A DNA stretch of 64,000 bases from Woeseia oceani (GTDB lineage Bacteria > Pseudomonadota > Gammaproteobacteria > Steroidobacterales > Woeseiaceae). Below the pieces are notes generated by a model. That model saw only the letters and a program-made list of their open reading frames with translations, had not been told where the DNA came from and searched no databases. Of the stretch, positions 52,045-60,975 are shown piece after piece; position 1 is the first letter of the stretch; every line of letters begins with the position of its first letter. Location: the NCBI RefSeq assembly GCF_001677435.1, contig NZ_CP016268.1, forward strand, positions 682,001 to 746,000, written 5' to 3'. A program made the position numbers and the translations under genes.

Positions 52045-52886
52045 GATTCGCTTCGTTTGTCCGTGGTTACTGCATTGCCCAATTCAGTGGCACGATCGCG
52101 GGCCGCCTTTATGGCTGCCGCAAAGATATCACGAACGCCGGTTGCTTCGAGGTGCTCGAATGCTGCTGTTGTGGTGCCGCCCGGCGAGCGGACGCGATCG
52201 ATAAGCACCTTCATCGGTTCCTCTTCAGCAAGCGCGAGCGAAGCAGCACCTCTGGCTGTTTCGATCGCCAGCGTTCGAGCGGTTGCCGGGTCTATGCCGA
52301 AGCTGATTGCCGATTCAATCATGATGTCGATCAACAGGTAGAAATACGCGGGCCCGGTACCGGAGACGGCCGTTACCGCGTCGATGAGCGCTTCTTGCTG
52401 CAGCCAAACGACCTGGCCAACCGCCGACATGATTTTCTCGGCCTGACTGCGCTGATGCGCTGTGGCTTTCGAGTTGCTGATCAACGCCGATACGCCCTGA
52501 TCGATCAATGCAGGCTGGTTTGGCATTACCCGGACAACACACAGATCACCACCGAGCCAGCTTTCGATATCGTCGATGCGCGGCCCGGCGGCAATCGACA
52601 TGATCAGCGGCTTGCGCTCCTGCACTACATCGGCAAGTGGCAGGCAAACGTCCCGCAGAATTTGCGGTTTGACGGCAAACAACAGGATATCGACCTCAGC
52701 TGCCACTTTGGCATTGTCGTCGCTGATCAGCGTGCCGTAGAACTCTTTGCGCAGGCGATCGCCCTGATCCACCGAGGGTTCGGCAATAAGCAAGTCCGTC
52801 GCATGCATTCCGCCGCGCAGTAGTCCTCCGGCGATGGCGCGCGCCATGTTGCCGCCGCCGATGAAGCCAATTTTGTCGTTGATCAT
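52041..52886 (-). CDS. proC: pyrroline-5-carboxylate reductase
   Basis: Last step of proline synthesis, reducing pyrroline-5-carboxylate with NAD(P)H. 281 residues from MINDKIGFIGGGNMARAIAGGLL (Rossmann motif at residues about 6-15). The family signatures AVSGTGPAYFYLLIDIM and SPGGTTTAAFEHLEATGVRDIF are present. Overlaps yggT at ATGA. A longer frame start (33 codons) includes the yggS 3' region and is not family-like. Confidence 0.96.
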   Translation of the reverse strand: MINDKIGFIGGGNMARAIAGGLLRGGMHATDLLIAEPSVDQGDRLRKEFYGTLISDDNAKVAAEVDILLFAVKPQILRDVCLPLADVVQERKPLIMSIAAGPRIDDIESWLGGDLCVVRVMPNQPALIDQGVSALISNSKATAHQRSQAEKIMSAVGQVVWLQQEALIDAVTAVSGTGPAYFYLLIDIMIESAISFGIDPATARTLAIETARGAASLALAEEEPMKVLIDRVRSPGGTTTAAFEHLEATGVRDIFAAAIKAARDRATELGNAVTTDKRSES

Positions 52887-52914
52887 GGTGTTTCCGTTAG
52901 GTCTGGGTGTGTAG

Positions 52915-53601
52915 TTATTCGCCGCGTGCGCCGAACAGGGCTGTGCCGATTCGGACAATTGTCGCACCTTCCTGCACAGCAGCGGCATAGTCGGCGGTCA
53001 TGCCCATGGACAGCGTGTCGAGTTCCAGACCGTGCTCGTTGATGCTGTCGAGCAACTGCCGCATCCGTGCAAAAGGCTCGCGCTGTTCCGTGGCAGAGGT
53101 CCTGATGGCAGGTATGCACATCAGGCCGCGCAGTTTGAGTCCCGGCAGCGTCGCGACTTTGGTCGCCACCGCGGCGACTTCATCGGCTGCCAGACCGGAC
53201 TTGCTGTCTTCGTTATCAATGTTGACCTGCAGGCATACATTCAGCTCACCCTTGGCGGCCGGACGTTGCTCGCTCAGCCGCTGGGCGATCTTCAGGCGGT
53301 CTACGGTATGCACCCACTGATAGTGTTCGGCAACGATCCGGGTCTTGTTGCTCTGCAAGTGGCCGATGAAATGCCAGACCAGATCGTTACGCCCTGTCGC
53401 GAGCATCTTGTCGATCCCCTCCTGGGCAAAGTTTTCGCCGAAATGCCGTTGCCCTGCACCGGCCGCATCAAGCACGGCTTGCAGGGGCTGACGCTTGCTG
53501 ACCGCAAGCAGTTGCACGCTGCCCGCCGGGCGGCCTGCGGACTGCGTCTCAAGGGCCAGCAAATCTTGGATTTTCCGAAGGTTTTCCGTGACTTTTATCA
53601 C
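52915..53601 (-). CDS. yggS: YggS family PLP-binding protein
   Basis: A 228-residue PLP homeostasis protein (COG0325). The PLP Lys is K36 in LLAVSKRQP; HFGENFAQEG, WHFIGHLQSNK and SMGMTADYAAAVQEGATIVRIGTALFG follow. The start is a GTG (VIKVTENLRK), the homologous position in YggS proteins; the frame is open 50 codons upstream but only into the pilT promoter region. It overlaps no other gene and is 28 bases from proC. Divergent from pilT. Confidence 0.94.
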   Translation of the reverse strand: MIKVTENLRKIQDLLALETQSAGRPAGSVQLLAVSKRQPLQAVLDAAGAGQRHFGENFAQEGIDKMLATGRNDLVWHFIGHLQSNKTRIVAEHYQWVHTVDRLKIAQRLSEQRPAAKGELNVCLQVNIDNEDSKSGLAADEVAAVATKVATLPGLKLRGLMCIPAIRTSATEQREPFARMRQLLDSINEHGLELDTLSMGMTADYAAAVQEGATIVRIGTALFGARGE

Positions 53602-53688
53602 GTTTTGCTCACAGTGCTTCGCTATACTAGGCAGCTCATTAGGCCGGGTTATGGTAAGTGCGGCCGTCAGAATTCCAGAGGGAGAATC

Positions 53689-54729
53689 ATGGCAGTCGAT
53701 GTCGCTCAGTTGTTGTCGTTCACCGTAAAGAACAATGCGTCTGACTTGCACCTATCCGGTGGTGTGCCACCCATGATTCGCGTTGATGGAGATATCAAGC
53801 GTATCAACATGCCAGCGCTGACGCACAAAGACGTCAACAGCATGGTGTACGACATCATGAATGACAAGCAGCGCAAGGACTACGAAGAATTCCTTGAGAC
53901 TGACTTTTCATTCGAGATTCCAAAGCTTGCGCGCTTTCGCGTCAATGCTTTTAACCAGAACCGCGGCTCCGCTGCTGTCTTCCGAACCATTCCGTCGGAG
54001 ATATTGTCGCTTGATGACCTCGGTGCGCCCCCGTTGTTCAAAGACGTATCCATGCATCCGCGCGGGATTGTTCTGGTCACAGGGCCGACGGGTTCAGGCA
54101 AGTCCACCACACTTGCCGCCATGGTCGACTATATTAACGATAACAAGCCCGATCACATTCTCACGATCGAGGATCCGATTGAGTTTGTGCACGAGAGCAA
54201 GCGTTCGCTGATCAACCAGCGCGAAGTGCATCGCGATACGTTGGGCTTTAATGAAGCATTGCGCTCTGCGCTGCGTGAGGATCCGGACGTGATCCTGGTC
54301 GGCGAGCTTCGCGACCTCGAAACGATTCGGCTTGCGCTGACGGCCGCTGAAACGGGCCATTTGGTATTCGGTACGTTGCATACCAGCTCGGCTGCCAAGA
54401 CGGTTGACCGTATTGTCGATGTATTCCCGGCCGCCGAAAAAGAAATGGTACGCGCGATGTTGTCCGAGTCGCTGCGCGCGGTTATTTCGCAAACGTTGCT
54501 GAAAAAGATCGGTGGTGGCCGGATCGCGGCTCACGAAATTATGGTTGGTACGCCGGCCATCCGAAACCTGATACGCGAGGGCAAGATTGCGCAGATGTAC
54601 TCCGCCATTCAAACCGGCCAGGGGTCTGGTATGCAGACTCTGGATCAGAATCTTGCGGAGCTTATGGCCAAAGGACTGATTACCAAGGAAGAGGCGCGCT
54701 TCCGGGCTGTTAGTAAAGAGAACTTTTAA
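53689..54729 (+). CDS. pilT: type IV pilus retraction ATPase PilT
   Basis: Hexameric ATPase that powers pilus retraction and twitching. 346 residues. N-terminal PAS-like domain, Walker A GPTGSGKST (132-140), Asp box ILTIEDPIEFVH, Walker B DPDVILVGELRD, His box GTLHTSSAAKT and the PilT-specific AIRNLIREGK near residue 290. The ATG at 53689 follows AGAGGGAGAATC. It is the first of three consecutive paralogues; pilU follows by 40 bases. It is divergent from yggS across 87 bases. Confidence 0.97.
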   Translation: MAVDVAQLLSFTVKNNASDLHLSGGVPPMIRVDGDIKRINMPALTHKDVNSMVYDIMNDKQRKDYEEFLETDFSFEIPKLARFRVNAFNQNRGSAAVFRTIPSEILSLDDLGAPPLFKDVSMHPRGIVLVTGPTGSGKSTTLAAMVDYINDNKPDHILTIEDPIEFVHESKRSLINQREVHRDTLGFNEALRSALREDPDVILVGELRDLETIRLALTAAETGHLVFGTLHTSSAAKTVDRIVDVFPAAEKEMVRAMLSESLRAVISQTLLKKIGGGRIAAHEIMVGTPAIRNLIREGKIAQMYSAIQTGQGSGMQTLDQNLAELMAKGLITKEEARFRAVSKENF

Positions 54730-54769
54730 GCGCCAATGAGATTTAGCCAGCTGGGCAGGAGAGACCCGA

Positions 54770-55927
54770 ATGGAACGTGAACAAGCGGTACGACTGACAC
54801 AAAACCTGCTCAAGAAAATGGTTGAGAAGGGTGGTTCCGACCTGTTCATCACCACGGGTTTTCCACCGGCAATCAAAGTCGATGGCTCTATCCACAAAGC
54901 GACCGATGCACCACTGACCTCGGAACAGGCGTCAATGATGGTGCGCTCGATCATGAACGACAAACAGATGAAGGAATTTGACTCCACCAAGGAGTGCAAT
55001 TTCGCCATCAGCCCGCAGGGTATCGGCCGGTTCCGTGTCAGCGCATTCATTCAACAGGGGATGGCTGGCGCAGTACTGCGAACTATCACCACTGAAATTC
55101 CGACGCTGACCGAACTCGATTTGCCGCCCATTCTGAAAGACGTTGTCATGAACAAGCGCGGTCTGGTTATCGTCGTCGGTGGTACTGGCTCCGGTAAATC
55201 GACGACGCTTGCAGCGATGATTGGGCATCGCAATGAACACTCGAAAGGCCACATCATTTCGATCGAGGATCCGGTGGAGTACGTTCATCCGCACCGCGGT
55301 TGCGTAATCACCCAGCGAGAAGTGGGGGTCGATACCGAGACCTGGCATGCCGCACTGAAAAATACCCTTCGGCAAGCGCCCGACGTCATCCTGATTGGTG
55401 AGATTCGCGACAAGGAAACCATGGAGTACGGCATTCAGTTCGCAGAAACCGGTCACCTGTGTCTGGCAACGCTGCATGCCAACAGTGCGAACCAGGCGCT
55501 GGATCGCATTATCAACTTCTTCCCCGAAGAGCGTCGTGCGCAGCTCCTGATGGACCTGTCGTTGAATACCAAAGCATTCATTTCGCAACGCCTGATACCG
55601 CGCGAAGGCGGGGTGGGTCGCATTGCGGCGATGGAAATCATGTTGAATTCGCCATTGATTGCGGACCTGATCTTCAAGGGCGAGGTCGCACACATCAAGG
55701 AAATCATGGCGAAGTCGACCCGCCTTGGTATGCAGACCTTCGATCAGGCGTTGTTCACGCTCTACGAAGACAGCGTTATTTCGTACGAAGAAGCCATGCG
55801 CAATGCGGATTCGAAGAACGAGTTGCGGCTGCGTATCAAGCTGGAAAGCAAGCGTGAGTCTACGCTGACGGATCAGCAGGCCGAGAGCCTGCGCATCATG
55901 GAAGAAGACACCGCTCAGACTTTCTGA
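54770..55927 (+). CDS. pilU: type IV pilus retraction ATPase PilU
   Basis: Accessory retraction ATPase acting with PilT. 385 residues, with Walker A GGTGSGKST (137-145), SIEDPVEYVH, APDVILIGEIRD and ATLHANSANQA boxes. The C-terminal extension (KNELRLRIKLESKRESTLTDQQAESLRIMEEDTAQTF region) is typical of PilU. The preceding ribosome-binding site is CAGGAGAG. It is 40 bases behind pilT and 36 bases before a third ATPase. Confidence 0.96.
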   Translation: MEREQAVRLTQNLLKKMVEKGGSDLFITTGFPPAIKVDGSIHKATDAPLTSEQASMMVRSIMNDKQMKEFDSTKECNFAISPQGIGRFRVSAFIQQGMAGAVLRTITTEIPTLTELDLPPILKDVVMNKRGLVIVVGGTGSGKSTTLAAMIGHRNEHSKGHIISIEDPVEYVHPHRGCVITQREVGVDTETWHAALKNTLRQAPDVILIGEIRDKETMEYGIQFAETGHLCLATLHANSANQALDRIINFFPEERRAQLLMDLSLNTKAFISQRLIPREGGVGRIAAMEIMLNSPLIADLIFKGEVAHIKEIMAKSTRLGMQTFDQALFTLYEDSVISYEEAMRNADSKNELRLRIKLESKRESTLTDQQAESLRIMEEDTAQTF

Positions 55928-55963
55928 GCGTCAAACAGGACGCGCTGCGCGCATTGACTGCAA

Positions 55964-57019
55964 ATGAATGTAAAACCTCTGTTCAAATTGATGGTGGAGA
56001 AGAAGGCGTCTGACCTGTTCTTCGCGCCCTTCGCCCCGGCGAAGATCAAGATTGACGGCAAGATCATGCCGGTTAACAAGCTGGAAATGACGCCGAAAAT
56101 GGTCAAGCAAGCGGCCATTGAGCTGATGGACGAAAGTCTGCTGGATCAGTTCACCCGTAATCTCGAGGTGGATTTCGCCATTTCCGAGCCGGGCCTCGGT
56201 CGATTCCGCGTCAACGTATTCCACCAGCGTGGCAATGTCGCGATGGTGCTGCGCTACATTACGGCAGAAATGCCGGTGCTGGATGAGCTCGGCATGCCGC
56301 CGCAACTCAAAGAGCTGGTCATGTTGCGCCGCGGTTTGATTCTGATGGTGGGCGCAAGCGGTAACGGCAAGTCAACGACGCTCGCGGCGATGATCAATCA
56401 CCGCAATGAAAAGACCTCATCGCACATCATAACGATCGAAGACCCGATCGAGTTTCTGCACCCGAACAAACAGTCCATCGTCAACCAGCGCGAAGTCGGA
56501 CTGGATACCAAGTCGTACGCGGCGGCCATGAAGAGTGCCATGCGCGCGGCCCCGGACGTTATTCAGATCGGCGAAATCCGGGACCGGGAGTCGATGCAGT
56601 CGGCCATTGATATGGCGGGTACGGGCCACCTGGTGATGGCCACATTGCATTCCAACAACGCACCGGAAACGCTGGATCGCATCATTAACATGTTCCCGCA
56701 GGAGCAGCATGCGCAAGTGTTCCTGGATCTGGCTCACTACCTGCGTGCCATTATTTCGCAGCGCTTGGTGCGTTCACGCACAGGCAAGCGAGTCGCGGCG
56801 ATTGAGCTGATGCTGAACACGCCGCATATCAAAGACCTGATTCTGCGCGGCGATATTTCCGAAGTGAAGGAAGCGCTCAAGAACAGCGGTGAGAAGGGCG
56901 TGCAAAACTTTGACGATGCCTTGCTGGACCTTTACAAGGCCGGGACGATCACGCTTGAAGAAGCCATGTCGCACGCGGACTCGCGGTCCAACTTGGAGGC
57001 GAAGATCAACTTCGGTTGA
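55964..57019 (+). CDS. third PilT/PilU-family ATPase, PilU-like
   Basis: A 351-residue paralogue, colinear with PilU along its length but shorter at both ends. Motifs: Walker A GASGNGKST (130-138, with Ser and Asn where PilT/PilU have Thr/Ser), TIEDPIEFLH, Walker B APDVIQIGEIRD (Gln replacing a hydrophobic residue) and MATLHSNNAPETLD. The ATPase core seems intact apart from these changes. It follows pilU by 36 bases on the same strand and so belongs to the pilTU operon. Role unknown: possibly a second retraction accessory or a regulator of hexamer assembly. It ends 32 bases before the convergent pyrK-like gene. Confidence 0.93.
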   Translation: MNVKPLFKLMVEKKASDLFFAPFAPAKIKIDGKIMPVNKLEMTPKMVKQAAIELMDESLLDQFTRNLEVDFAISEPGLGRFRVNVFHQRGNVAMVLRYITAEMPVLDELGMPPQLKELVMLRRGLILMVGASGNGKSTTLAAMINHRNEKTSSHIITIEDPIEFLHPNKQSIVNQREVGLDTKSYAAAMKSAMRAAPDVIQIGEIRDRESMQSAIDMAGTGHLVMATLHSNNAPETLDRIINMFPQEQHAQVFLDLAHYLRAIISQRLVRSRTGKRVAAIELMLNTPHIKDLILRGDISEVKEALKNSGEKGVQNFDDALLDLYKAGTITLEEAMSHADSRSNLEAKINFG

Positions 57020-57051
57020 GCAGTGCGCCGGCCAGTGAGCCGACCAGCCTG

Positions 57052-57936
57052 TCAGGCTGACTCGCTGAACACCTTTTCTGCGTCAAACACGGGGCCGTCC
57101 ACGCAGACGCGCTTCATTGCCGGTCCGTCCTCTTCCTGCACCAGTACCGTGCAACCGGCACAGCCGCCGACCGCGCAGGCCATGAATTCTTCCAGTGATA
57201 CCTGGCAGGGCAGGCCATAGCGGCGCGCGAGACTGGCAACGGCCTTTAGCATGGGCGTCGGGCCGCAGCTGAATATTTCGACTTCCGCCAATTCGGAGGC
57301 GCTCAATGTCGCCAGCCAGCGATCAGCCAACTCCGTGACGTAGCCCTGAAAGCAACCGTCATAGCCTGCGAGGCTGGCGAGCCGTGACGGGTAGCCACAG
57401 GCTTCGACCAGCGGCATGCAGCGGTCGGTTTCTTTGTCCAGCCAGTCAACTTGGATGCGTGACCGCTGTTCGGCAAACGGGAACGGTATTTCTGAGCCCA
57501 TCAACACCAGCGGTTGCCACGCGTGAGCGTCGGCATGCAGGTGCTCGGCCAGGAAGACCATCGGCGGGATGCCAACACCGCCACCGATGAGCAAGCTGCG
57601 CGGCCGCGCGGGCGACGGTTGAAAGCCGCGACCAATGGGGCCGATCAGATTCACCGTGTCGCCCCGGCTTCGCTGACCGAGCATTGCCAGGCCACCGCCA
57701 ACCACTTTGAACAGAATTTCGATCCAGCCTGCATTGCTGTCGACCCGCATGATCGACAATGGTCGCCGCATGGGTATCGCAGCGTCGCAGCGGACGTGCA
57801 CAAAACTGCCCGGCACGGCACTCGCCGCGCATTCAGGCGCGTGCAGTCGCAGAACGAATTGCTCGCCGGGAAACCGTTCGACCGCGAGGATCGTCGCGTC
57901 TTCCACGTACAGCGTAGCGCGGTGGGTCTGACTCAT
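57052..57936 (-). CDS. dihydroorotate dehydrogenase electron-transfer subunit (PyrK-like) flavoprotein
   Basis: A 294-residue ferredoxin reductase-type protein. FAD motif RRPLS (57-61), NAD-binding LLIGGGVGIPPMVFLAEHL (115-133), CGPTPMLKA and a C-terminal [2Fe-2S] site with C254, C259, C262 and C278 in a CxxxxCxxC...C pattern. The GPVFDAEKV tail after C278 is PyrK-typical. In class 1B dihydroorotate dehydrogenase PyrK passes electrons from PyrDB to NAD+. No pyrD gene is visible. Its start overlaps the pyrB stop region by 4 bases (ATGA), so it is in the pyrB operon. Most gammaproteobacteria use quinone-linked class 2 enzyme instead. Confidence 0.9.
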   Translation of the reverse strand: MSQTHRATLYVEDATILAVERFPGEQFVLRLHAPECAASAVPGSFVHVRCDAAIPMRRPLSIMRVDSNAGWIEILFKVVGGGLAMLGQRSRGDTVNLIGPIGRGFQPSPARPRSLLIGGGVGIPPMVFLAEHLHADAHAWQPLVLMGSEIPFPFAEQRSRIQVDWLDKETDRCMPLVEACGYPSRLASLAGYDGCFQGYVTELADRWLATLSASELAEVEIFSCGPTPMLKAVASLARRYGLPCQVSLEEFMACAVGGCAGCTVLVQEEDGPAMKRVCVDGPVFDAEKVFSESA

Positions 57937-58931
57937 GCGTGTCCCTTGCCTGTGACGGCACAGAGTACGGCCATGCGCACGGCAACACCGTTCGTTACCT
58001 GGCGGGTGATTGCAGAGCGGGGGCTGTCAGCCAGTGCCGATTCGATTTCGATACCGCGGTTCATCGGCCCCGGGTGCATGACGATGGCGTCGGGCGCGGC
58101 CAGTTTCATGCGCTCATTGCTCACGCCGTAACTGGCGTAGTACTCGTCGATGCCGGGTATGCCGTCCAGGTTGCCGATACGCTCACGCTGTATGCGCAAT
58201 GCCATGACGACATCGGCGTCGCGCAGCCCTTCGTCCAGATTGTCGAGAATACTCGCGCCGGGGAACTCTTTGGGGTCGGGTGCCAATGCGGGCGGTGAAA
58301 CCAGCGCCAGCTCGCCGACGCCCATGATTGCCAAACCATGCGCGGCTGAACGAGCAACGCGCGAATGAGCAATGTCGCCAACGATTGCAACTTTGAGATT
58401 GGCGAAATCTGTCTTGTGCTGGCGAATAGTCAGCAAATCGAGCAAGCCCTGCGTCGGGTGCGAAACCTCGCCTTCGCCGGCGTTGAGAATATTGACGTGC
58501 TCATCGACGTGCCGGGCAATAAAGGCGGGCACACCCGCACCGGCATCGCGCACAACGAACACGTCGACCTGCATTGCCTGCAATGTGTAGATGGTGTCGA
58601 GGATGCTCTCGCCTTTCTTGCGCGAGGAAGTGTTCACGTCAAGATTGAGTACATCGGCGCCCAAGCGCTTTCCGGCCAGTTCGAACGATGCCCGGGTGCG
58701 GGTACTGGGCTCGAAGAAGAGATTGGCAACTGTCAGGCCTGCAAGGGCGTTGGAACGGCTCGGCGGCTTACCGGAGGGGGTTAGCCAGCCGTCGGCCTCG
58801 TCGAGCAACGCGGTCAATTGCGCGCGACTCAGTCCGCGCAGGCTGAGCAGGTGGCGCAATCGCCCATCAGGGTGCAATTGCAGGTCGTGTTCGGCGACTG
58901 CTGCGCCGTCGGTAGTCTGGGTAGCGATCAT
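57933..58931 (-). CDS. pyrB: aspartate carbamoyltransferase catalytic subunit
   Basis: Forms carbamoyl aspartate, the second step of UMP synthesis. 332 residues. Active-site segments STRTR (in FEPSTRTRASFEL), HPTQ and HPGPMNRGIEIE are present. The N-terminal extension (LHPDGRLRHLLSLRGLSR) aligns with the Pseudomonas-type ATCase, which in P. aeruginosa is active only as a complex with the dihydroorotase-like PyrC'. Here no pyrC' follows; a PyrK-like gene does. No pyrR gene lies between pyrB and ruvX either, so attenuation by PyrR is not apparent. Confidence 0.95.
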   Translation of the reverse strand: MIATQTTDGAAVAEHDLQLHPDGRLRHLLSLRGLSRAQLTALLDEADGWLTPSGKPPSRSNALAGLTVANLFFEPSTRTRASFELAGKRLGADVLNLDVNTSSRKKGESILDTIYTLQAMQVDVFVVRDAGAGVPAFIARHVDEHVNILNAGEGEVSHPTQGLLDLLTIRQHKTDFANLKVAIVGDIAHSRVARSAAHGLAIMGVGELALVSPPALAPDPKEFPGASILDNLDEGLRDADVVMALRIQRERIGNLDGIPGIDEYYASYGVSNERMKLAAPDAIVMHPGPMNRGIEIESALADSPRSAITRQVTNGVAVRMAVLCAVTGKGHA

Positions 58932-58974
58932 GGCGGCGGCATTCTACTCTGAAAACGCCCCCGGTTGCTCGCCA

Positions 58975-59445
58975 TCAGCGGTCGTGCCCCTGCAGCCAGC
59001 GCTCGGCGATGCAGGCGGCCGCGGCGGCGTCGATATCGCCTTTGGTGATTCGGCCGCGACGGCCGTCGCGGCGGGCTGCGATCAATTGCTGGTTGGCCGC
59101 CTGCGAAGAATAACGCTCGTTAATGGTCGCGACCGGGCGCCCAAACTGGCCCAGCTCACTGCAAAATGCCTGTATGGCGTCGAACAGGGCGGGCGGCGAA
59201 CCGTCGGCTGTCTCGGGCATGCCGACCACGAGCCTGGCAGGCTGCCATTCGCTTATCAGTGCGCGAATGTGTGCCCAGTCCGCGCCACCCTCGCCATTGC
59301 TCACGGTCGCCAGCGCGCTGGCCGACTGCGTGACTTGCTGGCCCACCGCCACACCGATCCGGCGCAGGCCGAAATCGAACGCGAGGATGGTTTCCGGGCG
59401 ACGGGCTTCAGGCGTGTCCGGCATCGGGCGATAGCTGGCTGACAT
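58975..59445 (-). CDS. ruvX: Holliday junction resolvase-like / 16S pre-rRNA nuclease YqgF (RuvX)
   Basis: A 156-residue RNase H-like nuclease implicated in maturing the 5' end of 16S rRNA. Opening strand ILAFDFGLRRIGVAVG with catalytic Asp 24; VVGMPETADGS and the late DIDAAAAACIAERWL with the final Asp/Glu set follow. An alternative start at MPDTPEARR would shorten the overlap with the upstream algH gene from 38 to 17 bases. It is coupled to algH. Confidence 0.93.
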   Translation of the reverse strand: MSASYRPMPDTPEARRPETILAFDFGLRRIGVAVGQQVTQSASALATVSNGEGGADWAHIRALISEWQPARLVVGMPETADGSPPALFDAIQAFCSELGQFGRPVATINERYSSQAANQQLIAARRDGRRGRITKGDIDAAAAACIAERWLQGHDR

Positions 59446-59971
59446 CGATGCCGAGCAGGCGGGTGGCCACCTGCCAGCGGTCGGCGTAGGGGACGTCGAA
59501 GACGATTTCCGGCGTTGCGGCCACGTTCAGCCAGCTGTTGGCGAGAATTTCAGCTTCAAGCTGACCGGCTTCCCAGCCTGCATAGCCCAGCGCAACGACG
59601 TTCTTCTCCGGGCCGTCACCTTTGGCGATGGCATCCAGGATGTCGCGAGACAGCGTAAGCTGGATATCCGCCGAAACGGTGACGGAACTGTCAAACTTGA
59701 AACCGGCGCTGTGCAATACGAAGCCCCGGTCCTGGGCGACAGGGCCGCCATGCAGTACGGGGGTCTTGATCAGTTTCTGGTTGTTGCTCGAAATCGATAT
59801 CTGCTCGAACAGGCCTCCGAGCTGAAGATTCAGTGGCCGGTTAATAATGATGCCGAGCGCGCCTTCTTCATTGTGTTCACAAATGAGAGTAACGGTGGCA
59901 TTGAAATTGGGATCAGCCATGCCAGGCATGGCGATCAGCAGCTGGTTGTTCAGCGCGCTTGAAATCTCCAT
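59408..59971 (-). CDS. algH: YqgE/AlgH family protein
   Basis: A 187-residue protein of the AlgH family, named from alginate regulation in P. aeruginosa but of unknown biochemistry. Family segments LLIAMPGMADPNFNATVTLICEHNEEGALGIIINRPL, GGPVAQDRGFVLHS and ALGYAGWEAGQLEAEILANSWL are present. Located upstream of ruvX, as in most gammaproteobacteria. Confidence 0.95.
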   Translation of the reverse strand: MEISSALNNQLLIAMPGMADPNFNATVTLICEHNEEGALGIIINRPLNLQLGGLFEQISISSNNQKLIKTPVLHGGPVAQDRGFVLHSAGFKFDSSVTVSADIQLTLSRDILDAIAKGDGPEKNVVALGYAGWEAGQLEAEILANSWLNVAATPEIVFDVPYADRWQVATRLLGIDVSQLSPDAGHA

Positions 59972-60013
59972 GCAGGCAGTATCCGCTCTGCCGCGACAGA
60001 GAACAACTGCGGC

Positions 60014-60943
60014 CTAGTTGGCGCTTGCGGTAGTTGCGGCGTTGCTGCCGCTAAAGCGCCATTTATAGAGGAAATTCAGTTGTGGGTAGTCGAGGCGCAC
60101 CGCTTCCGGAAAAGGATCAAACGGCGCGGCGCGGCGCAGAATGTTCAGTGCGGCCTGATCCAGCGCACGCGATCCTGACGATTGCACGATGATGACTTCG
60201 GCGAGCTGGCCAGAGGCTTCGATAGTGACTTCCAGCGTCGGGCTGCCGGTCAGGCCATTCAGACCGGCTTGCTCCGGTATGTACTTGCTGCCCACCAGTT
60301 CGATTTTTCGCTTCCAGCGATCGACGTAGCCGGCAATGCTGGATTCACGGGTATCCGCGCTCAGTATCACCCGTTCCCGGTTCTGGTCGCGCACCAGGAA
60401 GCTGGCCTCCTGCTCCTGCGGCAGCGGCAAGGTGGTTTCAACTCCGGCTTCCAGGTAGGCGGCCCGGGCATCGTCAGCCTCCGGGTCGTCGCGTGGCGAG
60501 TCCGAGACCTGGCGTTGTTGTCGGGAGTTACTGGTCAGCAGCTGGTCCGCTGATGCCTGATGCCGGGTGGTATCGCGCAGATCGCGACCATCGAGGTCGC
60601 CAATGTTATTGACCGGCACATTGCTCTTGGCGGGCGCGGCCGGACGGTTGGACTCGTCGGTGTTGCCGCCGCCTTCCTGGCTGGCCTGCGCTAGGTAGGC
60701 CGCGTTGTCGTCACGCTCGAAACTGCGGTCGGGATCGGCAACGATGGTGACTTCGAGCGAGACTGAATCGGCTGGCGGGCTGTCGAAGACGGCATTGAAG
60801 GTGATGCCGATAATCAGTATGCCGTGCACGAGAGCGGCCAGGAACAGCATGGGCGGCAGCCGGTCGGGCTTGGGCCCGAGATCAAGATTGATCTCGTTCA
60901 ATTCTCCGGGGTCGGCGGTACTGTTGCTCACGGTTTCAGCCAT
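60014..60943 (-). CDS. TonB family protein (TonB3-like)
   Basis: A 309-residue TonB-like protein with one inner-membrane helix (about residues 33-53), a long hydrophilic spacer rich in Ser/Arg/Asp (no Pro-rich segment) and a C-terminal TonB domain (GLNGLTGSPTLEVTIEASGQLAEVIIVQSSGSRALDQAALNILRRAAPFDPFPEAVRLDYPQLNFLYKWRF). The place between gshB/apbE and algH corresponds to P. aeruginosa tonB3 (PA0406), which is needed for twitching motility and pilus assembly. No ExbBD partners are nearby. Start at MAETVSNS. Confidence 0.9.
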   Translation of the reverse strand: MAETVSNSTADPGELNEINLDLGPKPDRLPPMLFLAALVHGILIIGITFNAVFDSPPADSVSLEVTIVADPDRSFERDDNAAYLAQASQEGGGNTDESNRPAAPAKSNVPVNNIGDLDGRDLRDTTRHQASADQLLTSNSRQQRQVSDSPRDDPEADDARAAYLEAGVETTLPLPQEQEASFLVRDQNRERVILSADTRESSIAGYVDRWKRKIELVGSKYIPEQAGLNGLTGSPTLEVTIEASGQLAEVIIVQSSGSRALDQAALNILRRAAPFDPFPEAVRLDYPQLNFLYKWRFSGSNAATTASAN

Positions 60944-60975
60944 GGTCGGGGTGAGTGCGGCGTATCGGGCGGACC

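Noticed and set aside
53032-53688. 219-codon extension upstream of PilT in the same frame
   Set aside because: It runs antisense through yggS. PilT starts at 53689 with AGAGGGAG before it and has normal length from there.
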